DNA of 64,000 nucleotides from Vulcanococcus sp. Clear-D1. GTDB lineage: Bacteria > Cyanobacteriota > Cyanobacteriia > PCC-6307 > Cyanobiaceae. A program made the position numbers and the translations under genes. The stretch covers positions 124,001 to 188,000 of the forward strand of contig NZ_JACVZV010000015.1 in assembly GCF_014654725.1 (NCBI RefSeq). The letters run 5' to 3'. This document shows positions 49,024-59,233 of the stretch, piece by piece (the stretch's first letter is position 1; each line of letters opens with the position of its first letter). Under the pieces are notes generated by a model, which saw only the letters and a list, made by a program, of their open reading frames with translations, was not told the origin of the DNA and did no database searches.

Positions 49024-50931
49024 ATGCATCTCAGCGAGCTGACGCATCCGAATCAGCTGCACGGCCTGAGCATGGCGGAGCTCGAAGGGATCGCTCGTCA
49101 GATCCGTGAACGCCACCTGGAGGTGGTGAGCACCAGCGGCGGCCACCTGGGCCCCGGCCTGGGTGTGGTGGAGCTCACCCTCGCCCTGTACCAAACCCTT
49201 GATCTCGATCACGACCGGGTGGTGTGGGATGTGGGGCACCAGGCCTATCCCCACAAGCTGATCACCGGTCGTTACAACGACTTCCACACCCTGCGTCAGC
49301 AGAACGGTGTGGCGGGCTACCTGAAGCGCTGCGAAAGCCGGTTTGATCACTTCGGTGCTGGCCACGCCAGCACCTCGATCTCCGCTGCCCTGGGGATGGC
49401 CCTGGCCCGGGACCAGCGCGGCGAAGACTTCAAGTGTGTTGCTGTGATCGGTGATGGCTCGCTCACCGGCGGCATGGCGCTGGAGGCGATCAACCACGCC
49501 GGCCACCTGCCCCACACTCGCCTGCTGGTGGTGCTGAACGACAACGACATGTCGATCAGTCCCCCGGTGGGAGCGCTGAGCACTCACTTGAACCGCATGC
49601 GGCACAGCAAGCCGCTGCAGTTCTTGCAAGACAACGCCGAGGAGGCGATCAAGCATCTGCCCTTCCTGCACGGTGAATTGCCCACCGAGCTGAAGAACCT
49701 CAAGGAGAGCATGAAGCGCCTGGCGGTGCCCAAACTGGGCGCCGTGTTCGAGGAGCTGGGCTTCACCTACATGGGGCCCGTCGATGGGCATGACATCGCC
49801 GGGATGATCCAGGTGTTCCAGCAGGCCCACGCCCATGAGGGGCCGGTGCTGGTGCATGTGGCCACCACCAAGGGCAAGGGCTATGCCTACGCCGAGGAAG
49901 ACCAGGTTGGCTACCACGCCCAGAGCGCCTTCGACCTGGCCACCGGTAAGGCCTATCCCTCCAGCAAGCCAAAGCCCCCCAGCTACAGCAAGGTCTTTGG
50001 CCAAACGCTGGTGAAGATCTGCGAGCAGGATCCCCGCGTGGTGGGCATCACCGCCGCCATGGCCACCGGCACCGGCCTAGATCTCCTGGAGAAGGCCCGA
50101 CCGAACCAATATTTCGATGTGGGTATCGCCGAGCAGCACGCCGTCACCATGGCGGCTGGCATGGCCTGTGAGGGCCTGCGCCCCGTCTGTGCCATCTACA
50201 GCACCTTCCTGCAGCGGGCCTACGACCAGCTGATTCACGATGTGGGCATCCAGAAGCTGCCCGTCACCTTTGTGATGGACCGGGCCGGCATCGTTGGCGC
50301 CGACGGCCCCACCCACCAGGGCCAGTACGACATCAGCTACCTGCGCTGCGTGCCCAACTTCACGGTGATGGCACCGAAGGATGAGGCCGAGCTGCAACGG
50401 ATGATGATCACCTGCTTGCAGCACAACGGCCCCACCGCCCTGCGCATCCCGCGTGGGGAAGGCGAAGGCGCCGCTCTGATGGAAGAGGGCTGGGAGCCAC
50501 TGGAAATCGGCCGCGGGGAACTGCTGGCCGATGGCGATGATCTGCTGATCGTGGCCTATGGCGCCATGGTGTACCCCGCCATGGCCACGGCTGGCTTGCT
50601 GCAGGAGCAGGGCGTGCGGGCTGCCGTGATCAATGCCCGCTTCCTGCGCCCGCTGGATGAGGCGCTGATTCTGCCGATGGCTCGCCGGATCGGCCGGGTG
50701 GTGACCATGGAAGAGGGTTGCCTGCCCGGTGGCTTCGGCGCCGCCGTGGTGGAAACCCTCAACGATCACGACGTGCTGGTGCCCGTGCACCGCATCGGCA
50801 TCCCCGATCAGCTTGTGGATCACGCCACCCCGGATCAGAGCAAGCAGGCCCTTGGGCTCACCCCGGCCCAGATGGCCGACAGCATCCTCAAGCGTTTTGG
50901 TTCCCTCCGCCGCCAGCCGGTGGGTGTCTGA
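49024..50931 (+). CDS. dxs: 1-deoxy-D-xylulose-5-phosphate synthase
   Basis: [74 protein letters not shown]. Confidence 0.97.
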   Translation: MHLSELTHPNQLHGLSMAELEGIARQIRERHLEVVSTSGGHLGPGLGVVELTLALYQTLDLDHDRVVWDVGHQAYPHKLITGRYNDFHTLRQQNGVAGYLKRCESRFDHFGAGHASTSISAALGMALARDQRGEDFKCVAVIGDGSLTGGMALEAINHAGHLPHTRLLVVLNDNDMSISPPVGALSTHLNRMRHSKPLQFLQDNAEEAIKHLPFLHGELPTELKNLKESMKRLAVPKLGAVFEELGFTYMGPVDGHDIAGMIQVFQQAHAHEGPVLVHVATTKGKGYAYAEEDQVGYHAQSAFDLATGKAYPSSKPKPPSYSKVFGQTLVKICEQDPRVVGITAAMATGTGLDLLEKARPNQYFDVGIAEQHAVTMAAGMACEGLRPVCAIYSTFLQRAYDQLIHDVGIQKLPVTFVMDRAGIVGADGPTHQGQYDISYLRCVPNFTVMAPKDEAELQRMMITCLQHNGPTALRIPRGEGEGAALMEEGWEPLEIGRGELLADGDDLLIVAYGAMVYPAMATAGLLQEQGVRAAVINARFLRPLDEALILPMARRIGRVVTMEEGCLPGGFGAAVVETLNDHDVLVPVHRIGIPDQLVDHATPDQSKQALGLTPAQMADSILKRFGSLRRQPVGV

Positions 50932-52120
50932 TCTTCAGGCGTGTGATGTTCTGATCGCTGGAGCCGGGCCGGCGGGTTTGCTGCTGGCTCGGCTGTTGGC
51001 TCAGGGCGGGGTTTCGGTGCTCGTGGTGGATCCGTTGTGGGATCTTCGCCACGGTGCGTTCAGCAGTGCGGCCCTACCGCTTGAGGCGGTGCGGCATTTC
51101 CAGTTGCCCGAGCAGGTGCAGGCGGCTCATTGGCAGGGATGGGAACTGCATGGTCCTGGCGAAGAGCCCTACAGGTGGTTCGCCGAGCAGAGCCTGGGGG
51201 CTGTGCTCGATTTTGGTGAGCTGCGCCACTGGCTGGCGGCTCAGGCTCAAGCGGCAGGCGCCCGGTTGCAGCTGGGCTGGGCCGTTCGCCAGTGGCAGGC
51301 CAGCGGTTGTGGTGCCAGCGCCAGCTTGCGCGGGCCCGGTGGTGTGGAGCAGATCCAGCACTGCCGCTGGCTGGTGGATGCCACCGGGCAACGGCGGGCC
51401 TTGCTCGGCGATCCACCGGCGGCGGCTGGTTCGCTGGTGTCGGGCGAGGGGGTGGAGTGGCTGTTGCAGGTGCCCACGCCGCAGTGGCAGCGCTGGGCCC
51501 ATCGCCTCAGTTTCATGCTTGGCAGCAGCTGGGTTCCCCAGGGGTACGGCTGGGTGTTTCCGATGCAGTGCGGCCAACTCAAGCTCGGGGTGTGCCGCCT
51601 GCACGACGGTCGCCGCAGCCAACCACCCCTGCACCAGCTGCTGCGTGGCCTGCAGCAACGGTTGGAGCTGGAGGGGGCAACGGTGCTCGATCGCCACGGT
51701 GGCTTGATCCGCAGCACGATCAGGCGCCGCGAACCGCATCAGCGGGGGGTCCTGCTCGGGCTCGGTGATGCCGTGAGCACCGGCAATCTGCTCGGTGGTG
51801 AAGGCATTCGCCACGCGATGGCTAGCAGTGAGGTGCTCGCCCCGTTGCTGCTCGAGGCCTTGGCCGGCCGGCCAGGGCGGCTGCGGCGCTATGCCCCCAG
51901 GCTGAAGCGGCGCCTCGGCTGGCGCTGGTCGCTCAGTGGGCGTTTGGCTCGCCGCACCTGGCTGGGCCTGCACAGCCCTGCGGGGGATCAACGCTTGGAG
52001 CGCCTGTTGGTGGGGCTCCAACAAAACAGAAGTGCCGAAGAGCTTTCGGCACTGCTGTTCGATTACCGCTTCGAGCGCTACGGCTTGAAAGCCCTGCCCT
52101 ATCTGCTGGGCTGGCGCTGA
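50924..52120 (+). CDS. FAD-dependent oxidoreductase, lycopene cyclase/geranylgeranyl reductase-like
   Basis: [61 protein letters not shown] start overlaps dxs stop. Confidence 0.8.
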   Translation: MSDLQACDVLIAGAGPAGLLLARLLAQGGVSVLVVDPLWDLRHGAFSSAALPLEAVRHFQLPEQVQAAHWQGWELHGPGEEPYRWFAEQSLGAVLDFGELRHWLAAQAQAAGARLQLGWAVRQWQASGCGASASLRGPGGVEQIQHCRWLVDATGQRRALLGDPPAAAGSLVSGEGVEWLLQVPTPQWQRWAHRLSFMLGSSWVPQGYGWVFPMQCGQLKLGVCRLHDGRRSQPPLHQLLRGLQQRLELEGATVLDRHGGLIRSTIRRREPHQRGVLLGLGDAVSTGNLLGGEGIRHAMASSEVLAPLLLEALAGRPGRLRRYAPRLKRRLGWRWSLSGRLARRTWLGLHSPAGDQRLERLLVGLQQNRSAEELSALLFDYRFERYGLKALPYLLGWR

Positions 52121-52152
52121 ACCGGTTCAGTTGGCGGGCTGATCCGCGGGTT

Positions 52153-52419
52153 TCAGAGCACGCCGCGTGCAGCCAGACCGAGAATCGCGCCCATGCCGAG
52201 CACGTGGCCGAAGGAGGTGGTGGCCAGCAGCGAGGCATGGCTCATGCCACCGAACATGGCGGCGTTGGGCAGCTGCGCACCTTCGTTGGGGTACTTGATG
52301 GTGGCCTTGCCGATGCCGATGGCGATCACGTTGGCAACGATCATCACCAGGCCCACCTTGGGCGACCAGGACACAGATGCAGGGGCGATGGCCAGCAGGG
52401 GAGCGAGCATCGGATTCAC
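52153..52419 (-). CDS. psaK: Photosystem I reaction center subunit PsaK
   Basis: WSPKVGLVMIVANVIAIGIGKATIKYPNEGAQLP...FGGMSHASLLATTSFGHVLGMGAILGLAARG. Confidence 0.95.
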   Translation of the reverse strand: MNPMLAPLLAIAPASVSWSPKVGLVMIVANVIAIGIGKATIKYPNEGAQLPNAAMFGGMSHASLLATTSFGHVLGMGAILGLAARGVL

Positions 52420-52478
52420 GGGCGACGCTTCATCTTCCGAGCGAGAACGCCCTGCTGCACGCTCCGCTTAAGACTTGT

Positions 52479-52808
52479 TCACTGCTCCTCCTGGCCCGGT
52501 GAGCGGCTGAAGCCCAGCAACACCAGCACGTTGCTGAGGGTGAGAAACAGCTCCGCTCCGCCGTGCAGCGGATCCACATCGGCCAGCTGCCGCCCGTAAC
52601 GCAGCTCCGCCACGATCGCCGCGGCGATTGTGACGAGCACAAACAGCAACGTGAGGCAGAAGCCCCAGAACGCCAGCCGCGGCATCCGCCTGGAGCGCCA
52701 GCTCCACCAGAGAAAGGCGAGGTAAGGCAGGAGCGACAGCCCAAAGAACGGTGCTGGATCCACGCCAGCCAGGGCCTCGAGCAATCCTTCGGGGGTGAAT
52801 AGGCTCAT
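52479..52808 (-). CDS. DUF3593 membrane protein
   Basis: FGLSLLPYLAFLWWSWRSRRMPRLAFWGFCLTLLFVLVTIAAAIVAELRYG...LADVDPLHGGAELFLTLSNVLVLLGF. Confidence 0.85.
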   Translation of the reverse strand: MSLFTPEGLLEALAGVDPAPFFGLSLLPYLAFLWWSWRSRRMPRLAFWGFCLTLLFVLVTIAAAIVAELRYGRQLADVDPLHGGAELFLTLSNVLVLLGFSRSPGQEEQ

Positions 52809-53098
52809 TGGCTGCGCCGCGCCAGATTCCAGGCCGCACCGGCCATGGCGGTGTTGCCCACGGTGGTGCAGGCGGCCTGCAACACCACCAGCCCCTGCAG
52901 CTCAGCGGGGTTATCGAACAGATGCCAGGTGCAGGCGGCCATCGCACTGATTAGTGCCGGAGTCATGGCCAGGGCCAACCAATTCCACTCCGGTTCCTGG
53001 CGCCGTTCCCCCCAGCGCTGAATGGCCAGCATCGCCAGGCCCCACTCCAGGACCGAAGCCACATGAATCCACCAGGTGGGCAGGGAGAGCGCGTGCAT
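52805..53098 (-). CDS. DUF2499/Ycf49-like membrane protein
   Basis: ALSLPTWWIHVASVLEWGLAMLAIQRWGE...ALISAMAACTWHLFDN; ATGA overlap with DUF3593 gene. Confidence 0.88.
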   Translation of the reverse strand: MHALSLPTWWIHVASVLEWGLAMLAIQRWGERRQEPEWNWLALAMTPALISAMAACTWHLFDNPAELQGLVVLQAACTTVGNTAMAGAAWNLARRSQ

Positions 53099-53120
53099 GC
53101 TCTCGTTCTAGGGGCCCGTC

Positions 53121-53306
53121 TTACACGCTGTGGCTGCTGAACTGCTCGAACACCGTTTGCAGCAGCCGGCTCATGCCGCTGTTGAGCGTGCAACCTGGAG
53201 CGCTGTTCGAAGCCAACAGCAGCAGGGCACAGGCATCCACCAGCTGCGCGGCCTCAGCGCTGCTGAGCTGGATCAGATGCTCATCGCCGCAGTGGGTAAC
53301 GCGCAC
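53121..53306 (-). CDS. Small hypothetical protein
   Basis: 61 aa ORF with protein-like composition, colinear with cluster. Confidence 0.45.
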   Translation of the reverse strand: MRVTHCGDEHLIQLSSAEAAQLVDACALLLLASNSAPGCTLNSGMSRLLQTVFEQFSSHSV

Positions 53307-53386
53307 GGAACCGGGTGTGGATGTATCGCACGCTACGGAGTGTGAGAGCGCCTGCCGAAATCTGCAGGTTCATTTCCGCTTTGGGA

Positions 53387-53941
53387 TCACGCGCCGACGC
53401 GTTCACATCCTTCGGGGTGCAGTGGCTGGAAACTGTCGCGCCGGTGAAAGTCGGGTTGATCGCCGCTGTGCTGCCAGGCCCAATAGCTCAGGCCCCGCTT
53501 GGGATGCTCCAGTACAGCGGTGAGGGAGACCTCCAGCGACTGATCGGCTGGGATCCAGTGGCTGAGATCGAGCTGGAAGTGCATCTGCAGGGCGCCCTCC
53601 AATCGCCGCAAGGTGTAGGGAAGGCTGGTGACCTCGGCTACGGGCTGGAGGTTGTCCCGGTATCCCGAGAGGGCGTAAACGTTCCAGTTCCCATTTGTTG
53701 CCAGGTTGACCTCCCAGTAGGGGGCTTGGCCCTTGGCGGCGATGAAGGCTTCCAGGCAGGTGCTTTGCCACAACCCATCGCGCCGAGCGGGCGGCAGCGC
53801 GATCCTCGGCCAGCGCACGCTGCTCTCCGGGCTGCGCAGCTCAAAACGCCCGTGCAGCAGTCCACCGCGCCAGATGGCTTCGCCCTTGAGCTCGATGCAG
53901 GCCAGCTCGGTCCTTGGCTCAAACGGATGCAGGGGCTGCAT
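53387..53941 (-). CDS. DOMON-like domain protein
   Basis: DGLWQSTCLEAFIAAKGQAPYWEVNLATNGNWNVYALSGYRDN pattern of DOMON-like carbohydrate/heme-binding domain. Confidence 0.7.
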   Translation of the reverse strand: MQPLHPFEPRTELACIELKGEAIWRGGLLHGRFELRSPESSVRWPRIALPPARRDGLWQSTCLEAFIAAKGQAPYWEVNLATNGNWNVYALSGYRDNLQPVAEVTSLPYTLRRLEGALQMHFQLDLSHWIPADQSLEVSLTAVLEHPKRGLSYWAWQHSGDQPDFHRRDSFQPLHPEGCERVGA

Positions 53942-55049
53942 GACGCTCCACCAGATGTCTGAGCGCCGGCATCTGGGATTCAATGCTGGCGGTGAGTTGG
54001 AACTGAACCAGGGCCCGCTGCAGGTTGTGATCGGGGTGGTTGGCTTTGAAGTAGGTGTTGCCCTGCAGGTAATCGCTGAAGAAGCGCAGCCCCAGTTCAA
54101 AGCTGATCAGCTGGGCTGCATCGGGGATGTAGCGCAGCTCGGCCTCAGTGAGGAAGCAACCGGCTACCCCGAGATACCCCTCGAGAACAGCCTCGGCGAG
54201 CTTGAGATCAAAGTGCACCGCATCGATCGCATCGGTTTCTTCGCCCAGCGGATTGCAGCAGGAGCGCAGGCAGTCGCCGATGTCGTAATGCACGAGACCT
54301 GGTTTCACGGTGTCCAGGTCGATCAGCGCCACAGCCTCACCGGTGTGGCGATCGAGCAGCACGTTGTTGATCTTGGGATCGCCGTGAATGGGCCGGAGCG
54401 GCAGCTCCCCGCGCTGTTTGGCACGCTCCAGCAGATCGCACAACACCTCGCGCTCGCGAATGAAGGCCATGCAGCGATCGCTGCCGGCGCTGGGCTGGCG
54501 ATCGGTCTTCACCAGGGTCCGGTGGTAGGCCGCGAGGTAGCCGGGCGTGATGTGAAAGCCCTCCAGGGTGTCCGCCAGGGCGGATGGGGCGAGATCACTG
54601 ATCAACAGGTGAAACAGCCCAAGGCCCAGCCCCAGCTCCCGCGCCTGATCAGCACCTTCCACCACATCGACGCAGTGGCTGTCGGGCACGTAGGTGATCG
54701 TGCGCCACACACCACCGGCGGTGCAGCAATGCCAGGCTTTGCCCTCCTTTTTAGTGCACACCACCTGCGGCAATTGCCAGCGGCGTTGTTGCAGCAAGGG
54801 ATGGGCGCCCCCCTCCTGGAGCTTGCGTTCGATGTGCTCACCCAGCACTTGGAGGTTCTGGATCACCAGCTGGGGCTCGGTGAACACTTGCGTGTTGATC
54901 CGCTGCAGCACCGACGGACCATCGACGGACTGCACCAGATAGGTGTCGTTCACATTGCCGTTGCCCAGGGGCTGCACCGCATGCACGCTGCCGCCGCCAT
55001 GGAATGCTTCGGCGATGGCAATCAGCTCAGGCTGAGACGGTGCAGGCAC
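53919..55049 (-). CDS. Aminoglycoside phosphotransferase/sugar kinase-like protein (NahK-like)
   Basis: GNGNVNDTYLV, PIHGDPKINNVLLD, ALIDLDTVKPGLVHYDIGDCLR. Confidence 0.8.
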   Translation of the reverse strand: MPAPSQPELIAIAEAFHGGGSVHAVQPLGNGNVNDTYLVQSVDGPSVLQRINTQVFTEPQLVIQNLQVLGEHIERKLQEGGAHPLLQQRRWQLPQVVCTKKEGKAWHCCTAGGVWRTITYVPDSHCVDVVEGADQARELGLGLGLFHLLISDLAPSALADTLEGFHITPGYLAAYHRTLVKTDRQPSAGSDRCMAFIREREVLCDLLERAKQRGELPLRPIHGDPKINNVLLDRHTGEAVALIDLDTVKPGLVHYDIGDCLRSCCNPLGEETDAIDAVHFDLKLAEAVLEGYLGVAGCFLTEAELRYIPDAAQLISFELGLRFFSDYLQGNTYFKANHPDHNLQRALVQFQLTASIESQMPALRHLVERHAAPASV

Positions 55050-55129
55050 ACGTTTGGACAGGACTTGACTTCAACCTGCCAGTACACCCTCGCCTTATCG
55101 GCGTGCGAGGGCCAGTCGTTGGGCCGGAT

Positions 55130-55387
55130 TCAGCGCGTCAGAGCTTCGCGCTCGAGTTTCTCACCCTGTTCCCGCTCGATTTCACGCCGAAGTTGATGGC
55201 GAATGTGATCCGGTGATTTGTATTGGCGGGGCAGGCAGTTATGCAGGGTTTCCAGCCGGCTCCAACAGAGTGTTTTTTCAATGTTTGCAGCGGGCCTTCC
55301 TTCCAGGAGCAATTGCTTGAGTGCCTTGCGGTACAGGAAGTATTTGGCCTCCAGTTCAGCGATGGTGAGTCCTTGGCTGTCGCTCAT
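55130..55387 (-). CDS. Small conserved hypothetical protein
   Basis: 85 aa, helical, protein-like composition. Confidence 0.55.
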   Translation of the reverse strand: MSDSQGLTIAELEAKYFLYRKALKQLLLEGRPAANIEKTLCWSRLETLHNCLPRQYKSPDHIRHQLRREIEREQGEKLEREALTR

Positions 55388-55496
55388 CGGAGGCCTGCCC
55401 GGCGTTGCGGTTGTCTCACCGTACGCGAGCTGAGGGGGCTGATTGGGGAAATGCAGGTGTGCTGTAGCACTGTTCGGCGCAGGCTCCGCTTCAGCT

Positions 55497-57290
55497 TCAC
55501 AACCACAGCTGCAAGGCCGCCCACAGCCGTGGGCTTGGGCTGCTCGCCTCCAGATCGATCAGGCTGCTCTGAGCGGGATTGCCGCCGATGGGAAAGGCTG
55601 CCCGCAGCGACACCAGCCAGCGGCTGACACGGCCCAGATCGATCCCCACCCCTGCGCCCGCAAGGCTGTAGGTGTTCGGTTGGAGCGAGCCGCGAAAGGG
55701 CTGGCGCCAGCGCTCACCCCAGCCCACATCGGCGAAGCCCACCAACTTCAGCCACGGCTTCCATCGCCACATCAGATCCAGCTGACTCACAAGGCAGCTG
55801 CTGGAGGAGTTTTCCCCAGGCGGATAGGCCCGCACACCGTTGGGCCATCCGAGGCCGCACTGCTCGTAGCCCGAGAGGTTGGTGGCCGCCATCTGGCCGA
55901 GCAGCAGCCAGCTGGCGCTCCAGTTCTCGCTGAACACCTGTTGCCTAAGCAGGCTCAGGTTGAGCGCGCCGTAGTCGCCCTGTAGCCGGGTGGTGAATTG
56001 ATCGAACTGCTTGAAGGAGCTGTTTCCGTTGAGGTTGATCGAGCCGAACGAGCCGCCCAGCACCAAGGTGGTGTTCCCCTGACCCCAAAACTGATCGCTG
56101 CTGGTGCCCACCAAGGAGCCCCGCAGCACGCCTCCCTGCTTGTCATCGAGATTGAGCCGGTTGCGTTCATCGCGGAAGTGAAAGCCTTCTGTGCTCAGCC
56201 GCAGCCACATGCTGCGGGCATCGCGGCGCCACAGCGGTTGCTGCAGGCTCAGGCTCACTCCGCCAGTTTCACCGGTGTAGAGCACCTCGCCGGTGTTCAC
56301 CAACCGGTAGCGCCCCGCATTCGCTGAGGCGCTGAACAGCAGGCCATCGAGGCCCACGGGCCAATCGAGGCCCCACTGCAGCGGAGCCGTGCCGGTGCCT
56401 TGCCCACTGCCCCACGAGGAGGGGTTGAGCCAGAAGCGCTCGCCGCGGCCGAGGTTGTTGGCTGAGCTCCACGTTGCGAGGGTGCGCACCGTGCCCACGT
56501 AGCGGTTCAAATCGTTATCAACCTCCAACAGAACGCTCTGCCGCTTGAGATCCGCCAGCTCGAGTACCAGGATGCGTGTATCGGCATCAGCGCCGCTCTG
56601 CAAGCGGCCGCGCACCTGCACGCCCCAGAGATCGTTGAGCTTGAGGAGGGCTGATTCCAGTTTTCCCGGTCTCAGGGCTGTGCCGAGCGGAACAGCGGCG
56701 GTCACAAAGCCGATGGCCCGGGCCTCGTTGAACTGGTGGGCGTTGCTTGGATCCACCGTCACCGCCGCCAGGGTGAGGGGGGCGATCGCCAGTGTGAGCA
56801 CACCCTGTTCAGGGTCCGCCGCGATCCGATGGATGCCCACCACCTGATCGCGCTGCCAGAACCAGGCTTCGATGGCACGCTGGATCTCCCGCAGCTGTTC
56901 AGCCTCGATCCGGCGGCCGATCCACCCCTGCAGGCTTTGCTCCAGAGCCTCAATCTCGGGGAGTGTGCCCTGGAGCTCGAGCCTCCTGAGTTCGAGGGAG
57001 CCGCTCCAGGTCAATGGGCCTTGGGGCGCGCCCTGGATCAGCGGAGCGCTGTCTTCGATTGCGTCGTCGTCTTCAAGCTCGAGCAATCTCAGGCGGAGCT
57101 GGTCTTCCTGCAGGCGCTGCTGCAGCGATTGGCTGGGGGTGATCTGAGCCAGGAGGGGTGAGCCGCTGCTGAGCCCGATCAGGCCCAGGGCCGCAAGAGG
57201 CCAGAACGGCCTTCTCGCCCGCCCACGCCTTAGAGGCCGTTGATCCACTGCCGGCCCAGGGGCACCAGCGAGCGACTCACCTCGCACCAT
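55497..57290 (-). CDS. ShlB/FhaC/HecB (TpsB) type outer-membrane protein
   Basis: POTRA-like LQGTLPEIEALEQSLQGWIGRRI...REIQRAIEAWFWQRDQVVGIHRI; long beta-rich barrel to C-terminal aromatic region (LQLWL). Confidence 0.82.
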   Translation of the reverse strand: MVRGESLAGAPGPAVDQRPLRRGRARRPFWPLAALGLIGLSSGSPLLAQITPSQSLQQRLQEDQLRLRLLELEDDDAIEDSAPLIQGAPQGPLTWSGSLELRRLELQGTLPEIEALEQSLQGWIGRRIEAEQLREIQRAIEAWFWQRDQVVGIHRIAADPEQGVLTLAIAPLTLAAVTVDPSNAHQFNEARAIGFVTAAVPLGTALRPGKLESALLKLNDLWGVQVRGRLQSGADADTRILVLELADLKRQSVLLEVDNDLNRYVGTVRTLATWSSANNLGRGERFWLNPSSWGSGQGTGTAPLQWGLDWPVGLDGLLFSASANAGRYRLVNTGEVLYTGETGGVSLSLQQPLWRRDARSMWLRLSTEGFHFRDERNRLNLDDKQGGVLRGSLVGTSSDQFWGQGNTTLVLGGSFGSINLNGNSSFKQFDQFTTRLQGDYGALNLSLLRQQVFSENWSASWLLLGQMAATNLSGYEQCGLGWPNGVRAYPPGENSSSSCLVSQLDLMWRWKPWLKLVGFADVGWGERWRQPFRGSLQPNTYSLAGAGVGIDLGRVSRWLVSLRAAFPIGGNPAQSSLIDLEASSPSPRLWAALQLWL

Positions 57291-57508
57291 GGAAAGGCTT
57301 GCCCGGTTGCATCACCATCACCGCTGAGCTCGCTGCCCAGCCCTTCGTGCACATCTTCAAGGGCTTGGGCGAACGGAATCTGCCGCAGCGCGGCATAGGT
57401 GCGCGCGATCGCATTGATCTCGCCCGGGCTGCTGACCCCTTGGAGGTAGCGATCACGCAGGTCATCGGCGCTGTGCATGGCCCCTGAGCAGAAGGGATCA
57501 ACCCCCAT
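57230..57508 (-). CDS. Small hypothetical protein
   Basis: 92 aa; overlaps 5' end of TpsB ORF; start may be internal (MHSADDLRDRYLQG). Confidence 0.5.
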   Translation of the reverse strand: MGVDPFCSGAMHSADDLRDRYLQGVSSPGEINAIARTYAALRQIPFAQALEDVHEGLGSELSGDGDATGQAFPWCEVSRSLVPLGRQWINGL

Positions 57509-57616
57509 AGCCTCAGCCTGGGGAGCGGCAGGCGCAAGAGCTGTTGATCGCCATTCACATCACAGCCGCGAACACCTGCTTGGGCTGAAACGCAAGGGGG
57601 ATCACCCAGGAACGCC

Positions 57617-58417
57617 TCAGCTTGATGCCGACGTGTAGTGGCGGAGTGCGAACTGCCAGAACAGCCGTGTTGCCACCATGCTGCTCGACGCCGCTGTCAG
57701 CGAACCAAGGGCCCAGGCTGCTGAGGCTCGCCCCAACAGGGCCTCTGCGGGAACCGTGGTGAGAAAGGCCACCGGCAGCACGAGAGTGAACAAGACCCGT
57801 AATGCCGGTGGGTAGGCGCTGATCGGATAGCGGCCTGCCACCAGCGTGTAGCGCAGCACCTCGGTGGCATTCCACACCTTCACGAACCAGATCGAGAGCC
57901 CCGCCAGCAGAAACCAGAGGCTGTAGAGGATCAGGCCTCCAGCCGTGAGCAGCGCCAATGCCAGGGCCATGCCCTCCAACGACAGCGCCTCCTCGCTGTG
58001 GGCCAGGGCCCAACCGATCAGAGCGATGCCTGCCACAACCCCCGGCAATCCCCAGGGAGAAAAGCTGCGGGTCGACAGCCAGAACTGACTGTCGATCGGT
58101 TTGAGCAACACGAAATCGAGGGTGCCGTTCTGCACATGGCTCACGATCTTGCTGAGGTTGGGCTGCAGCACGCAGCTGGTGAAGCCGTCGAGCAGCGTGT
58201 AGATCCCCAGCACCACCAGGGCGCTGTTCCAGCTCCATCCCCCCAGTTCGCCCCTGGGTCCGGCCAGCAACACCAGCACAAACAGGCTGCCGGCCAGGTT
58301 GCCGAGCACCGCCACCAGTTCGATCACCAGGTTCAGCTGGTATTCGAGCTCTGCTTCCATCGAGGTCGCCCAGAAGCTGAGCAGGCTGCGCCAGTAACGG
58401 CGAACACGGTGTGCCAT
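57617..58417 (-). CDS. ABC-2 type permease
   Basis: MAHRVRRYWRSLLSFWATSMEAELEYQLNLVIELVAVLGN..., TM-rich; start overlaps upstream stop (TGATG). Confidence 0.82.
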   Translation of the reverse strand: MAHRVRRYWRSLLSFWATSMEAELEYQLNLVIELVAVLGNLAGSLFVLVLLAGPRGELGGWSWNSALVVLGIYTLLDGFTSCVLQPNLSKIVSHVQNGTLDFVLLKPIDSQFWLSTRSFSPWGLPGVVAGIALIGWALAHSEEALSLEGMALALALLTAGGLILYSLWFLLAGLSIWFVKVWNATEVLRYTLVAGRYPISAYPPALRVLFTLVLPVAFLTTVPAEALLGRASAAWALGSLTAASSSMVATRLFWQFALRHYTSASS

Positions 58418-59232
58418 CAGGCCCCCATCGCCGAATAGCGGCGCACACCAGCGCGCCACAGCAGCCGGCTGAGCGGGAACAGAACGGCGCACCACAGGGC
58501 GATGTTGAGAAAGCCAGCTCCCACATCCACGCTCTCGCCGGCCAGCAGCTTTGCCGGGAACGACACCATCGCTGGAAACGGCGTGCACTCCGCGAGGCGA
58601 CGCACGGCCGGCGGGAACGACTCCAGCGGCGCTACCAATCCCGAGAGGAACAGATAAGGAATCAGCAGCAGCCGATCGAGGGCGGCCGCTCGCTCGCTCC
58701 AGAAACAAAGCATGGCCACCAGCGTTTGCAGCAGAAAGCGCATCACGAACGCTGCTTGAATCGCCACGATCCCCAGCAGCAGCTGCCCCAGCGAGGGCAG
58801 CCACAGCCACTCGGGCTGCAGCACCACCACCCCTGCCAGCATCAGCGCCACAAACGGCACGCGTGTGGCCTGCTCTGCCACATGGGCCGCCAGGTAGCGC
58901 CAGAGGGGCTGAAGGGGCTGCAGCAATTGGGGCGAGAGCTTGCCCTGCAAGGCGTCTTCTTCAAACACGTGGATCAGCCACACGACGCTGAACTGCCGCA
59001 CCACAAAGGCAGCCAGGAAATATCGCCCCAATCCCTGGGGTGTGAGCCCCGCGGCGGCGGCTCCATCGGAGCCCTGCCACACCGCCAGCATGATCAGCGG
59101 CAACACCCCTGAGAGGGCCCAGAGGGCGATCTCAGCCCTGTACTCGAGCATGTAGGCGTATTGGCTCGAGAGCAGCGCTGCGGCGATCCGCATGGCGCGT
59201 TGGACCGATTGGAGAACGCTGCGGCGCGCCAT
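58417..59232 (-). CDS. ABC-2 type permease
   Basis: SSQYAYMLEYRAEIALWALSGVLPLIMLAVW..., 6-TM pattern. Confidence 0.82.
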   Translation of the reverse strand: MARRSVLQSVQRAMRIAAALLSSQYAYMLEYRAEIALWALSGVLPLIMLAVWQGSDGAAAAGLTPQGLGRYFLAAFVVRQFSVVWLIHVFEEDALQGKLSPQLLQPLQPLWRYLAAHVAEQATRVPFVALMLAGVVVLQPEWLWLPSLGQLLLGIVAIQAAFVMRFLLQTLVAMLCFWSERAAALDRLLLIPYLFLSGLVAPLESFPPAVRRLAECTPFPAMVSFPAKLLAGESVDVGAGFLNIALWCAVLFPLSRLLWRAGVRRYSAMGA

Positions 59233-59233
59233 C

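Noticed and set aside
48442-50004. 520 aa minus-strand ORF across ilvA and dxs
   Set aside because: Antisense to dxs and out of frame within ilvA; no domain motif.
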